Shown here piece by piece: positions 1 through 6,024 of a DNA stretch of 6,256 bases. The first letter of the stretch is position 1; the number at the start of each line of letters is the position of its first letter. Source of the stretch: Sedimentisphaerales bacterium (lineage in GTDB: Bacteria; Planctomycetota; Phycisphaerae; Sedimentisphaerales; SM23-30). Location: the NCBI GenBank assembly GCA_030640865.1, contig DAOWIP010000262.1:1-6256 (forward strand). The letters run 5' to 3'. The position numbers were made by a program, and so were the translations under genes. Under the pieces are notes generated by a model that searched no databases, was not told the DNA's origin, and saw only the letters and a list, made by a program, of their open reading frames with translations.

Positions 1-623
1 ACGTCTTTGTAGGGCGTATAACTTCCCTTGGAATAGTTGCCGGCGGTGTTCTGTTCGCCTATTGGCTGCCGGGGGTGGTGAAGGGACTGGAGATATTCTG
101 GAAGATTGCGCCGATGATGGGGATTGTCTTCTGGCTGGGGCTGTTCTGGCGACGGACGACGGTGGCGGGCGCCTGGGCAACTACACTGACTGGATTCGCT
201 ATTTGGCTTATAACCACACGCGCATTCTTTATCTCATTTATGGCCGATTTCCCCGGCGCCGAATCGCTACGGTTTGTATTTGAAAAAAACGGCGTTCCGG
301 AAATCTATTTACCCTGGCAAATGATTTTTTACCTATCAGGCGCAACGCTGACAGGGATCGTCGTCAGCCTGTTCACCAAAGGTGTCTCGGAAGAAAAACT
401 GGACAGTTTCTACGCCCTTGTTCGCACTCCTGTCAAGGAAGGCGAGAAGATACCCGCTCCCTGTATGCTGCCAACAGACGTGGTTGTACCACCCAAACGG
501 AAAATCTTCCCCAACAGTAACCTGGAGTTGCTGGTACCCAGTACTCAGTCAGTGCTGGGGTTCCTGGCTGGCTGGGTCCTGGTGGCAGCGATAATTTATG
601 TTGTGTTTCTCATTACACAATGA
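1..623 (+). CDS. Sodium:solute symporter (SSS family), C-terminal part, cut by window edge
   Basis: The reading frame is open from base 3, so the start lies upstream; 206 residues are visible and the gene ends at TGA 621-623. The protein is an inner-membrane carrier that would couple solute uptake to a sodium gradient. Hydrophobic segments lie at about visible residues 9-22, 33-49, 57-77, 105-124 and 184-204. The stretch GRITSLGIVAGG followed by a Trp-rich helix (IFWKIAPMMGIVFWLGLFWRR) is typical of the late helices of SSS proteins. Between the last two helices is a hydrophilic loop of about 58 residues (FTKGVSEEKLDSFY onward), a pattern known from the long sugar and organic-acid branch of the family. 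An internal GTG at 75 is not the true start because the family match continues upstream of it. The UroD-like gene follows 22 bases later, suggesting co-transcription. The substrate is unknown. Confidence 0.85.
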   Translation, partial: VFVGRITSLGIVAGGVLFAYWLPGVVKGLEIFWKIAPMMGIVFWLGLFWRRTTVAGAWATTLTGFAIWLITTRAFFISFMADFPGAESLRFVFEKNGVPEIYLPWQMIFYLSGATLTGIVVSLFTKGVSEEKLDSFYALVRTPVKEGEKIPAPCMLPTDVVVPPKRKIFPNSNLELLVPSTQSVLGFLAGWVLVAAIIYVVFLITQ

Positions 624-645
624 GGATATACCGAAAGAGTAAGAT

Positions 646-1671
646 ATGACGCCGAAAGAACGGATTTACGCAACCTTGAAAGGCCAGCCGATTGATCGGC
701 CGGCGGTAACGCCGATTTTTATGGCCTGGTCGGCAAATTATATCGGGCGCAACTACAGGGACTATTACCTGAACGATGATGTTCTGGTACAGTCGCAGGC
801 GGCAGTGGTGCGGGCGTTTAACCTGGACCAGATCAGCACAATCAGTGATCCGTGGCGTGAGGCGAGCGGCTATGGAATGGAATTCGACTATCCCGCAGAC
901 GGGGTTGGGATACCCAAAGAACATCTCATCACGGACCCTGAAGATTTGACAAAGATTAAGCCTCTTGATATCGAGGCATGCGACCGGATGAAACAACGCG
1001 TCCGAAGCGTGGCCACAATGGCAGCTGAGTTCGGCCAAACCCACAGCGTGCTGGGCTGGGTGGAAGGCCCGATCGCGGAATACGCGGACCTGCGGGGAGT
1101 CTCTGAAACTATGATGGACCTGATCGACAAACCGGAAGCGTTTATGGAGGCCGGCGAGGTGCTTGTGCAAAATGCTGTTTCGTTTGCCGCGGCACAAATT
1201 CAGGCCGGCGCGGATATGATCGGCGTGGGTGACGCCGTAGCCAGTTTGGTCGGACCGGAACTGTACGAAGAGTACGTCCTGCCGCTGGAAAAAATGCTGT
1301 TTGACGGTATTCATAAAGCAGGCGGGGCAGTGAAACTTCACATCTGCGGCAATATCAGTAACATCGTGAAATACATGGCCCGGAGCGGCGCCGATATTAT
1401 CGATGTGGATTGGATGGTCTCGCTCGAACAGGCTCGCCGCGACGTGGGGCCGGATATTACCTTATGTGGTAATTTTGATCCTGCGGGCGTCCTGTTACGG
1501 GGTACGCCGGAAGAGGTGGCACAGGCGGCACGGGAATGCATTCGGGAAGCCGACGATAACTTTATCTTAATGCCGGGCTGCGAAGTACCACCGGCCACCC
1601 CGGAAGAAAATATCCGGGCATTCTGTCCCTGCAAAGGGTGTCTGATTCAGGAAGAATTAAAGTTAAGGTAA
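646..1671 (+). CDS. UroD/MtaA-family protein, probable corrinoid-linked methyltransferase
   Basis: The protein has 341 residues, the usual length for the uroporphyrinogen decarboxylase superfamily. The N-terminus MTPKERIYATLKGQPIDRPA is the standard opening of the MtaA/CmuA-like branch. A zinc site is visible: His232-x-Cys234 in LHICGN, and Cys312 in the MPGCEVPPATPEENIRAF block, matching the His-x-Cys...Cys ligands of methylcobamide:thiol methyltransferases. Asp253/Asp255 (DVDW) and GNFDP (275-279) are further family motifs. True heme UroD enzymes do not carry this zinc triad, so a methyl-transfer role (methylated corrinoid to a thiol or similar acceptor) is more likely, acting in the cytosol. 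No corrinoid protein is in the window. The C-terminus carries an extra Cys327-x-Cys329-x-x-Cys332 motif. The ATG at 646 is preceded by a weak purine-rich AAGAGTAAG. The gene lies 22 bases after the symporter, so an operon is likely. The precise substrate is inferred only to class level. Confidence 0.85.
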   Translation: MTPKERIYATLKGQPIDRPAVTPIFMAWSANYIGRNYRDYYLNDDVLVQSQAAVVRAFNLDQISTISDPWREASGYGMEFDYPADGVGIPKEHLITDPEDLTKIKPLDIEACDRMKQRVRSVATMAAEFGQTHSVLGWVEGPIAEYADLRGVSETMMDLIDKPEAFMEAGEVLVQNAVSFAAAQIQAGADMIGVGDAVASLVGPELYEEYVLPLEKMLFDGIHKAGGAVKLHICGNISNIVKYMARSGADIIDVDWMVSLEQARRDVGPDITLCGNFDPAGVLLRGTPEEVAQAARECIREADDNFILMPGCEVPPATPEENIRAFCPCKGCLIQEELKLR

Positions 1672-1783
1672 CTTTTTTTTTTACTTTTTTGAGGATAAAA
1701 TCATTGCTTCAGATGGCTAAAATGTTACAGTATATGGGTGTATGAGATACAACAAAGCCATTGTAGTATAAAAAGAGAATGTT

Positions 1784-3091
1784 ATGAGTAACGGGATAAC
1801 TCGGCGAAGTTTTATGAAGCGGGTTTCCACAACGATGATCGGCGCGGTGAGCGTTCCTTATATCGTGCCTGCCAACGTATTTGGCGCGAAGGCGCCAAGC
1901 AATAAAATTGTCATGGGCTGCATCGGGATGGGCGGCCGAGGCCAGAGGATCGCAAAGAACTTTATGAATGAGCCTGATACGCAGATAGTTGCGGTGTGCG
2001 ATGTCGATGCCAAACATTATAGCACGGCGCGGGACTATGTGAACAAGGCATACGGCAATAAAGATTGCGCCACATACGGCGATTTTCGCAAAATGTTGGC
2101 AGGCCAAAAACTCGATGCCGTTAGCATCTGTACGCCGGATCACTGGCATGGGTTGATCTCGATTGCGGCGGCCAGGGCCGGATGCGATATCTACTGTGAA
2201 AAACCGCTGACTAATACGATTGCCGAAGGTCGGGCCGTGTTTGACACGGTTCGTCGCTACGGGCGGATACTACAAACGGGCAGCCACGAGCGTTCGCGGC
2301 AAAAGGCGCGTTTTGCCTGCGAGTTGGTACGCAACGGGCGGGTGGGCAAGGTACACACTATACAAGTGAACCTGCCCTGTACCGAAAAGCACCATCTGGC
2401 CATTATCAACGACAAAGAGAAACACCCGATTGTACCGGTACCGGAAGGTTTCGATTACGATTTCTGGCTCGGGCATACGCCCTGGGAACCCTACACTCCC
2501 AAGCGCTGTCACTTCTCGTGGCGGTTCATTATGAATTACGGCGGCGGCGAGATGACCGACCGTGGGGCGCATGTAATCGACCTGGCCCAACTGGGTAACG
2601 ACACAGACAATACCACGCCCATTGAACTGGAAGCCAGCGGTGAACGGCCCCACAGCAGCCTGTTTAACACCTTCTTTAACTTTACTTTCAAATGCAAATA
2701 TGCCAATGGAGTACAGATGATCGGCACCAGTGATGGACCACGTGGAGTAAAGTTTATCGGCGACAAGGGTTGGATATTCATTCACGTACACGGCGGCCAT
2801 CTCGATGCGGAGCCGAAATCTCTGCTGAAGGAAAAAATCGGACACGAGGAGATTCAGTTGGGCCGCAGTTCGGGGCATCAGCGTAACTTCCTCGATTGTG
2901 TCAAAACACGACAAAAACCGTTTGCTTCAGTGGAGGTGGGCCATCATACGGCAGTTATTTGTCATCTGTTGAACATCTCCATGCAGATAGAACGGAAAAT
3001 CAAATGGGATCCCAGGCGAGAACAGATTATCGGCGACACCGAGGCCAACAGTATGCTGGCCCGGCCCATGCGCAGTCCATGGCAGTTATGA
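1784..3091 (+). CDS. Tat-exported Gfo/Idh/MocA-family oxidoreductase
   Basis: The protein has 435 residues. Residues 5-12 (ITRRSFMK) are a twin-arginine motif, followed by a hydrophobic stretch to about residue 34, so folded export through the Tat pathway with bound cofactor is expected. The Rossmann nucleotide-binding loop is at 45-53 (GCIGMGGRG), with VAVCDVD (69-75) ending the second strand. DHWHG (119-123) and Glu139-Lys140-Pro141 are the family hallmark; Lys140 is the expected catalytic lysine. GGGEMTDRGAHVIDLA (253-268) supplies the conserved Asp/His pair of the C-terminal domain (His263, Asp266). The tail with KWDP and a final SPWQL is typical of the planctomycete subfamily. The reaction would be NAD(P)-dependent oxidation or reduction of a sugar, inositol or related polyol; the substrate cannot be read. 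The ATG at 1784 has a modest AAAAAGAGA upstream and places the Tat motif correctly. The gap of 112 bases to the UroD-like gene leaves open whether they share a transcript. Confidence 0.9.
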   Translation: MSNGITRRSFMKRVSTTMIGAVSVPYIVPANVFGAKAPSNKIVMGCIGMGGRGQRIAKNFMNEPDTQIVAVCDVDAKHYSTARDYVNKAYGNKDCATYGDFRKMLAGQKLDAVSICTPDHWHGLISIAAARAGCDIYCEKPLTNTIAEGRAVFDTVRRYGRILQTGSHERSRQKARFACELVRNGRVGKVHTIQVNLPCTEKHHLAIINDKEKHPIVPVPEGFDYDFWLGHTPWEPYTPKRCHFSWRFIMNYGGGEMTDRGAHVIDLAQLGNDTDNTTPIELEASGERPHSSLFNTFFNFTFKCKYANGVQMIGTSDGPRGVKFIGDKGWIFIHVHGGHLDAEPKSLLKEKIGHEEIQLGRSSGHQRNFLDCVKTRQKPFASVEVGHHTAVICHLLNISMQIERKIKWDPRREQIIGDTEANSMLARPMRSPWQL

Positions 3092-3093
3092 AT

Positions 3094-3122
3094 TTGACAA
3101 CAATCGGCGAAACGCGTAAAAT
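3094..3122 (+). promoter_or_regulatory. Sigma-70-type promoter for the M14-like gene
   Basis: A perfect -35 box TTGACA (3094-3099) is followed by a 17-base spacer and TAAAAT (3117-3122), five of six matches to the -10 consensus. It begins three bases after the stop codon of the oxidoreductase gene. Transcription would start near 3129 and give a leader of about 77 bases before the ATG at 3206. This makes the M14-like gene an independent unit rather than the tail of the upstream operon. Confidence 0.6.
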
Positions 3123-3145
3123 CAGCTCGAATTATTATAGTTAAA

Positions 3146-3164
3146 CTACCGGTACTGCCGGTGG
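3146..3164 (+). other. Short leader hairpin
   Basis: CTACCGG (3146-3152) pairs with CCGGTGG (3158-3164) through seven base pairs including one G-T wobble, with a five-base loop TACTG. No T-run follows, so it is not a standard intrinsic terminator. It lies inside the predicted leader of the M14-like mRNA, 41 bases before the start codon, where it could stabilise the 5' end or be a remnant terminator of the upstream gene. Confidence 0.35.
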
Positions 3165-3193
3165 CCGTTGAACATACCCCAAAACACTCACAC

Positions 3194-3198
3194 GGAGG
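3194..3198 (+). promoter_or_regulatory. Ribosome binding site that fixes the M14-like start
   Basis: GGAGG lies seven bases before the ATG at 3206. The frame is open further up to a GTG at 3161, but that start would have no comparable site and would put a charged, His-rich leader before the signal peptide. The ATG at 3206 is therefore preferred. Confidence 0.75.
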
Positions 3199-3205
3199 AT
3201 TTATA

Positions 3206-5014
3206 ATGGTAAAAAGATTAAGCATTTTGACGTTGCTGGTTATGTTTCTGGGACTGTCGGCGGGACTCAGTTCCGCTCAGGACCCATTCGTTTATACGCC
3301 TGCTATGACCGAGGCGCATACGAAGCTGGTCAGCCGTAGTCCTTATGTTACTCCCACTCCCAGTTGTAAAGCCTCTCTGGCGATTGACCCGAAAGGGCCG
3401 CTGGCCAAATTCGTGGTCGGCACCAGTGCCGGGCACGCTTCCGACCCGTTCATCCCCCGACACAATCTTTATGCCTACAAGATCACTGACCCTTCCGCCA
3501 GAGGGCCTAAAAAGACAGTGCTCATCCAAACAGGCAATCACAATATCGAAGCAACCGGTAGCTGGTCTTTTCAGGGGATGGTGGATTTTCTGTTAAGCCC
3601 CGATCCAAGGGCCGGCTGGCTGCGTCGCCACGGGGAGTTTTATGTCTATCCGCTCGTCAACCCCGACGGTCGTTTCATCGCCAAGGGCCGCGGCAATCTG
3701 GAAATGCTCGAAAAAGGCATTTTATCGGGAAGCGGCAAATTAGACCACAATCGGGTTTGGAACAGGCAGGGGCAGGGCTTGTCCACCATCGACGCCCTGG
3801 CCGCCGCTATGCGGAAAGATACCGGCCGAAAAGTCGATTATTATTTCGATTTTCATGATGGTAAAGAATTTAAAGTCCCCTTTTTCTATACAGTACCTGA
3901 TTTAATGGACAGTTCCTTTTCCCAGGCCATGATCGCGCTTGATGTGGAGATTGCCCCGAAAGCATCGGACGGCGATCCGGGCATGGGACGTATATGGAGT
4001 ATGACTAAAGAGGGATTAAACAGCAAATTCGCATGTACGCCTGAGGGTGCTCCCAGCCATCCCGGCTTAAATGTCGATATGTGCATTAGCTGGGGCCGAT
4101 ATTATGGTGTTGCCCTTTATAATACACTCATCAACGAGTTAGACGCATTTGTTTACAGCCCCGCTATAACCGAAGAGCATACGCAAATTGTGGCCCGGAG
4201 CCCCTACGTTACTCCAACCCCAAGTTGTAAAGCGGCCCTGGCACTGGACCCGAAAGGCCCGCTGGCCAAATTCGTAGTCGGCATCAGTGCCGGGCACGCT
4301 TCCGATCCGTTCATCCCCCGACACAATCTTTATGCCTACAAAATCACCGATCCATCTGTCAGGGGGGCCAAAAAAACAGTACTCATCCAGACAGGCAACC
4401 ATAATGACGAACCGACCGGCAGTTGGGCCTTTCAGGGGATGGTGGATTTTCTGTTAAGCTCTGACCCCAAAGCCGCCTGGCTCCGCCGCCACGGGGAGTT
4501 TTATGTCTATCCGCTCGTTAATCCCGACGGTCGCTTTACCGCCAAGGGACGCGGCAACCCGGAAATGATCGACGAAGGCATCCTCCCGGAAAGTGGTAAG
4601 TGCGATCACAATCGGGTCTGGGACAGGCAAGGCGAGGGGCTTTCTACCATTGACGCCCTTGTCATCGCAATGCAGCAAGATACCGGCAAAAAAGTTGACT
4701 ATTACTTCGACTATCATTGCTGCGGCGGCCATTTCTTTACTGTACCCGAATTGATAGATTGCCCATATTGCCGGGCTATGATCGAGCTTGATGTGGGGAT
4801 TCCTCCGAAAGCATCGGATGGCCATCACGGCATGGGCCGTATCTGGAGTATGACCGAAGATGGATTAAATGCCAAATACGCCTTTACTCCCGAACTCAAT
4901 GGCGACACAGTAATTCACTGTCTGAATGTGGGTCGAAATTACGCGATCTCTCTTCACAATACACTCAACGCACCTGTTGTCGAGAAAGAGCCGGCGCTCA
5001 TAACGACGCATTAG
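3206..5014 (+). CDS. Secreted tandem M14-like zinc carboxypeptidase (two domains)
   Basis: The protein has 602 residues. Residues 1-24 form a Sec signal peptide (MVKRLSILTLL..., likely cleaved after LSSA), so the protein acts outside the inner membrane. It then holds two copies of one domain, at about 26-308 and 313-587. Each copy shows the M14 metallocarboxypeptidase signature in order: the zinc motif HxxE (His112/Glu115; His399/Glu402), NPDGR (152-156; 439-443), Asn-Arg in DHNRVW (182-183; 469-470), the third zinc ligand in FDFH or FDYH (His217; His504), and a late Glu in TPE (280; 563) that fits the catalytic glutamate. By family knowledge this would be a zinc hydrolase that cleaves a C-terminal amino acid or a related amide; substrate unknown. 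Neither lipobox, PEP-CTERM nor other anchor is seen, so it may be periplasmic or released. It has its own promoter and converges with the PEP-CTERM gene. Confidence 0.8.
   Translation: MVKRLSILTLLVMFLGLSAGLSSAQDPFVYTPAMTEAHTKLVSRSPYVTPTPSCKASLAIDPKGPLAKFVVGTSAGHASDPFIPRHNLYAYKITDPSARGPKKTVLIQTGNHNIEATGSWSFQGMVDFLLSPDPRAGWLRRHGEFYVYPLVNPDGRFIAKGRGNLEMLEKGILSGSGKLDHNRVWNRQGQGLSTIDALAAAMRKDTGRKVDYYFDFHDGKEFKVPFFYTVPDLMDSSFSQAMIALDVEIAPKASDGDPGMGRIWSMTKEGLNSKFACTPEGAPSHPGLNVDMCISWGRYYGVALYNTLINELDAFVYSPAITEEHTQIVARSPYVTPTPSCKAALALDPKGPLAKFVVGISAGHASDPFIPRHNLYAYKITDPSVRGAKKTVLIQTGNHNDEPTGSWAFQGMVDFLLSSDPKAAWLRRHGEFYVYPLVNPDGRFTAKGRGNPEMIDEGILPESGKCDHNRVWDRQGEGLSTIDALVIAMQQDTGKKVDYYFDYHCCGGHFFTVPELIDCPYCRAMIELDVGIPPKASDGHHGMGRIWSMTEDGLNAKYAFTPELNGDTVIHCLNVGRNYAISLHNTLNAPVVEKEPALITTH
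3281..4129 (+). repeat. M14-like domain copy 1 (internal duplication)
   Basis: This copy covers residues 26-308, from DPFVYTPAMTEAH to YNTL. It matches copy 2 at a constant offset of 861 bases (287 residues) up to the third zinc ligand. Three DNA blocks are nearly or fully identical: 3424-3480 against 4285-4341 (57 bases, one mismatch), 3569-3598 against 4430-4459 (30 of 30), and 3626-3657 against 4487-4518 (32 of 32). It has three cysteines. Confidence 0.85.
4142..4966 (+). repeat. M14-like domain copy 2 (internal duplication)
   Basis: This copy covers residues 313-587, from DAFVYSPAITEEH to HNTL. It is eight residues shorter than copy 1: four are lost in the loop after the third zinc ligand (HCCGGHFFTVPE against HDGKEFKVPFFYTVPD) and four after the TPE motif. 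It has seven cysteines against three, four of them close to the zinc site (505, 506, 519, 522). A three-to-four residue linker (NELD) joins the two copies. Confidence 0.85.
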
Positions 5015-5073
5015 CCGGATATGTTACTTTTTAATCCACCGGCTCTGCCTGCGAGGATATTAAGCGGTCCTGT

Positions 5074-5113
5074 AAAAAAAAGGACTGAAGCAGAAATCAT
5101 CCGCCTCAGTCCT
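5074..5113 (-). terminator. Intrinsic terminator of the PEP-CTERM gene
   Basis: Read on the minus strand, an 11-base-pair stem (AGGACTGAGGC with GCTTCAGTCCT, one G-U pair, 11-base loop) is followed at once by seven T residues. On the plus strand the same position gives an A-C mismatch and no T-run follows, so the signal is directed to minus-strand transcription. It lies about 100 bases after the PEP-CTERM stop codon. Confidence 0.85.
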
Positions 5114-5211
5114 CTGTTACTACAAGCATAGTGCTTGGTGTGGACTTGGTTTATAGTTGTTTGGTGAATATATACTGCTTACACATCCACTCCGTACATT
5201 CATACACTCAT

Positions 5212-5886
5212 TTACACCATTCGGCGTCTGCGAAGGTAACCGACCAGCATAGTACCCAGCGAACCCAGCAGTATCGCGCCGGGTGCCGGTACCATAACCA
5301 ATTGATCCTGTTTTTTGCAGGTCATATCGGGGTCGCCATATACATTCATTATCCGGACATTACCGATACCCTGTCCGGCGTTCTGCTCGGCGTCTGTGAG
5401 AAAGGTGTCCATTAGTGTACCGCTCGTCCAGAACTTGGATTCCTCTTCTTCGAGAACCCAGATAACGTGCTGAAGTGCGTTGGCGGAAGCGACCCGTCCG
5501 TCTCCAGGCGTATAGTCATAACCGACGAGATTACCGGTAATAAACTGTTTGTAAAGATAGGCGGTCCTCCGATCAAGCGGATCGGGATGTCCGCCGCCAA
5601 TGCCGCCGTTGTCCGCCGCGGTGGAAATCTTCACATAATAGGTTGTGTCGAACCCGATATATTCATTCTTTTCCACGCAGAATGTCTCGAATATTCCGTC
5701 GGTCGGGTCGAGACTCGTCGGCATAGACGACCATCCCGACAAAGGCGTGATGTTGAATTCCCCTCCGCCGGTATCGCCGTAACTGTTGCCGAACTTAACG
5801 GTCATATTCGCCGCGGCTGGCACCGAAAACATAACTGCCATCAGGATTGCCAAGACTACTTTTTTCATTACATTATTCATCTTCAT
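5212..5886 (-). CDS. PEP-CTERM surface protein with possible Cys-Gln thioester fold
   Basis: The protein has 224 residues. Residues 1-26 are a Sec signal peptide (likely cut after PAAA). The C-terminus is a PEP-CTERM sorting signal: VPAPG (199-203) in place of the PEP motif, a hydrophobic helix (203-217) and RRRR (219-222). This form is typical of Planctomycetota and marks substrates of an exosortase, which would process it for the cell surface or extracellular matrix. The ectodomain (about 27-195) has FETFCVEKNEYI (Cys70), a Gly-rich segment near 94-100, DRRTAYLYKQF (105-115) and ANALQHVIWVLEEEE (Gln139). The Cys70/Gln139 pair in this order resembles thioester-forming domains of surface adhesins; that is an inference. 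Only one other Cys (190) is present. The ATG at 5886 is chosen because GGAGGA lies ten bases upstream; the frame stays open to 6117 but those starts lack support. No exosortase gene is in the window. Confidence 0.85.
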   Translation of the reverse strand: MKMNNVMKKVVLAILMAVMFSVPAAANMTVKFGNSYGDTGGGEFNITPLSGWSSMPTSLDPTDGIFETFCVEKNEYIGFDTTYYVKISTAADNGGIGGGHPDPLDRRTAYLYKQFITGNLVGYDYTPGDGRVASANALQHVIWVLEEEESKFWTSGTLMDTFLTDAEQNAGQGIGNVRIMNVYGDPDMTCKKQDQLVMVPAPGAILLGSLGTMLVGYLRRRRMV

Positions 5887-5896
5887 TTTCTCTTTC

Positions 5897-5902
5897 TCCT
5901 CC
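5897..5902 (-). promoter_or_regulatory. Ribosome binding site of the PEP-CTERM gene
   Basis: GGAGGA on the minus strand stands ten bases before the ATG at 5886. A second in-frame ATG two codons later is 16 bases away and less likely. An upstream in-frame ATG whose product would begin MFEPEEKEK is rejected because this site would lie inside its coding sequence and the acidic leader would spoil the signal peptide. Confidence 0.75.
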
Positions 5903-5953
5903 GGTTCAAACATTGATGTACGTCCACACAACATACTGTTCGAGTTGGAATGA

Positions 5954-5996
5954 ATCGCAAAGGCCAAACCACCGGCACGAGTGGGTAGTTGCCGAT
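5954..5996. other. Compact structured element in the PEP-CTERM leader
   Basis: ATCGCAA (5954-5960) is complementary to TTGCCGAT (5989-5996) apart from one bulged base, enclosing a smaller CCAC/GTGG stem. On the minus strand an alternative seven-pair stem ATCGGCA/TGCCGGT (5971-5996, one G-U) is also possible. Read on the plus strand, the CGCAAAG near the left end and TTGCCGA near the right end resemble parts of the c-di-GMP-I (GEMM) riboswitch, but the whole is only about 43 bases and a full aptamer is not present. Confidence 0.3.
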
Positions 5997-6024
5997 AATA
6001 TTTTCTATAACTTCCTGAAAGCAA
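5995..6024 (-). promoter_or_regulatory. Candidate promoter of the PEP-CTERM gene
   Basis: On the minus strand TTGCTT (6024-6019, three of six to the -35 consensus) is followed by an 18-base spacer and TATTAT (6000-5995, five of six to the -10 consensus). Transcription would begin near 5988 and give a leader of about 100 bases. The -35 box is weak, so an activator or other sigma factor may be involved. Confidence 0.3.

Noticed and set aside
613..1341. Long minus-strand open frame of 242 codons opposite the UroD-like gene
   Set aside because: It is antisense to a gene with clear family motifs, has no ribosome binding site of note, and its product (His/Arg/Cys-rich) shows no recognisable domain.
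2270..2914. Minus-strand open frame of 214 codons inside the oxidoreductase gene
   Set aside because: It is a shadow of a strongly supported coding sequence, without recognisable domains or start signals.
3161..3205. GTG start 15 codons upstream for the M14-like protein
   Set aside because: There is no ribosome binding site before it, and the GGAGG at 3194-3198 plus a clean signal peptide favour the ATG at 3206.
5467..5916. Plus-strand open frame of 149 codons opposite the PEP-CTERM gene
   Set aside because: It is antisense to the gene with signal peptide and sorting signal, and has no supporting start signal or domain.
5971..5994. Possible sigma-54 promoter (GGCAC...TTGC), as known for some PEP-CTERM genes
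   Set aside because: The distance between the GG and GC elements is about five bases too long for sigma-54, and it points away from the PEP-CTERM gene.
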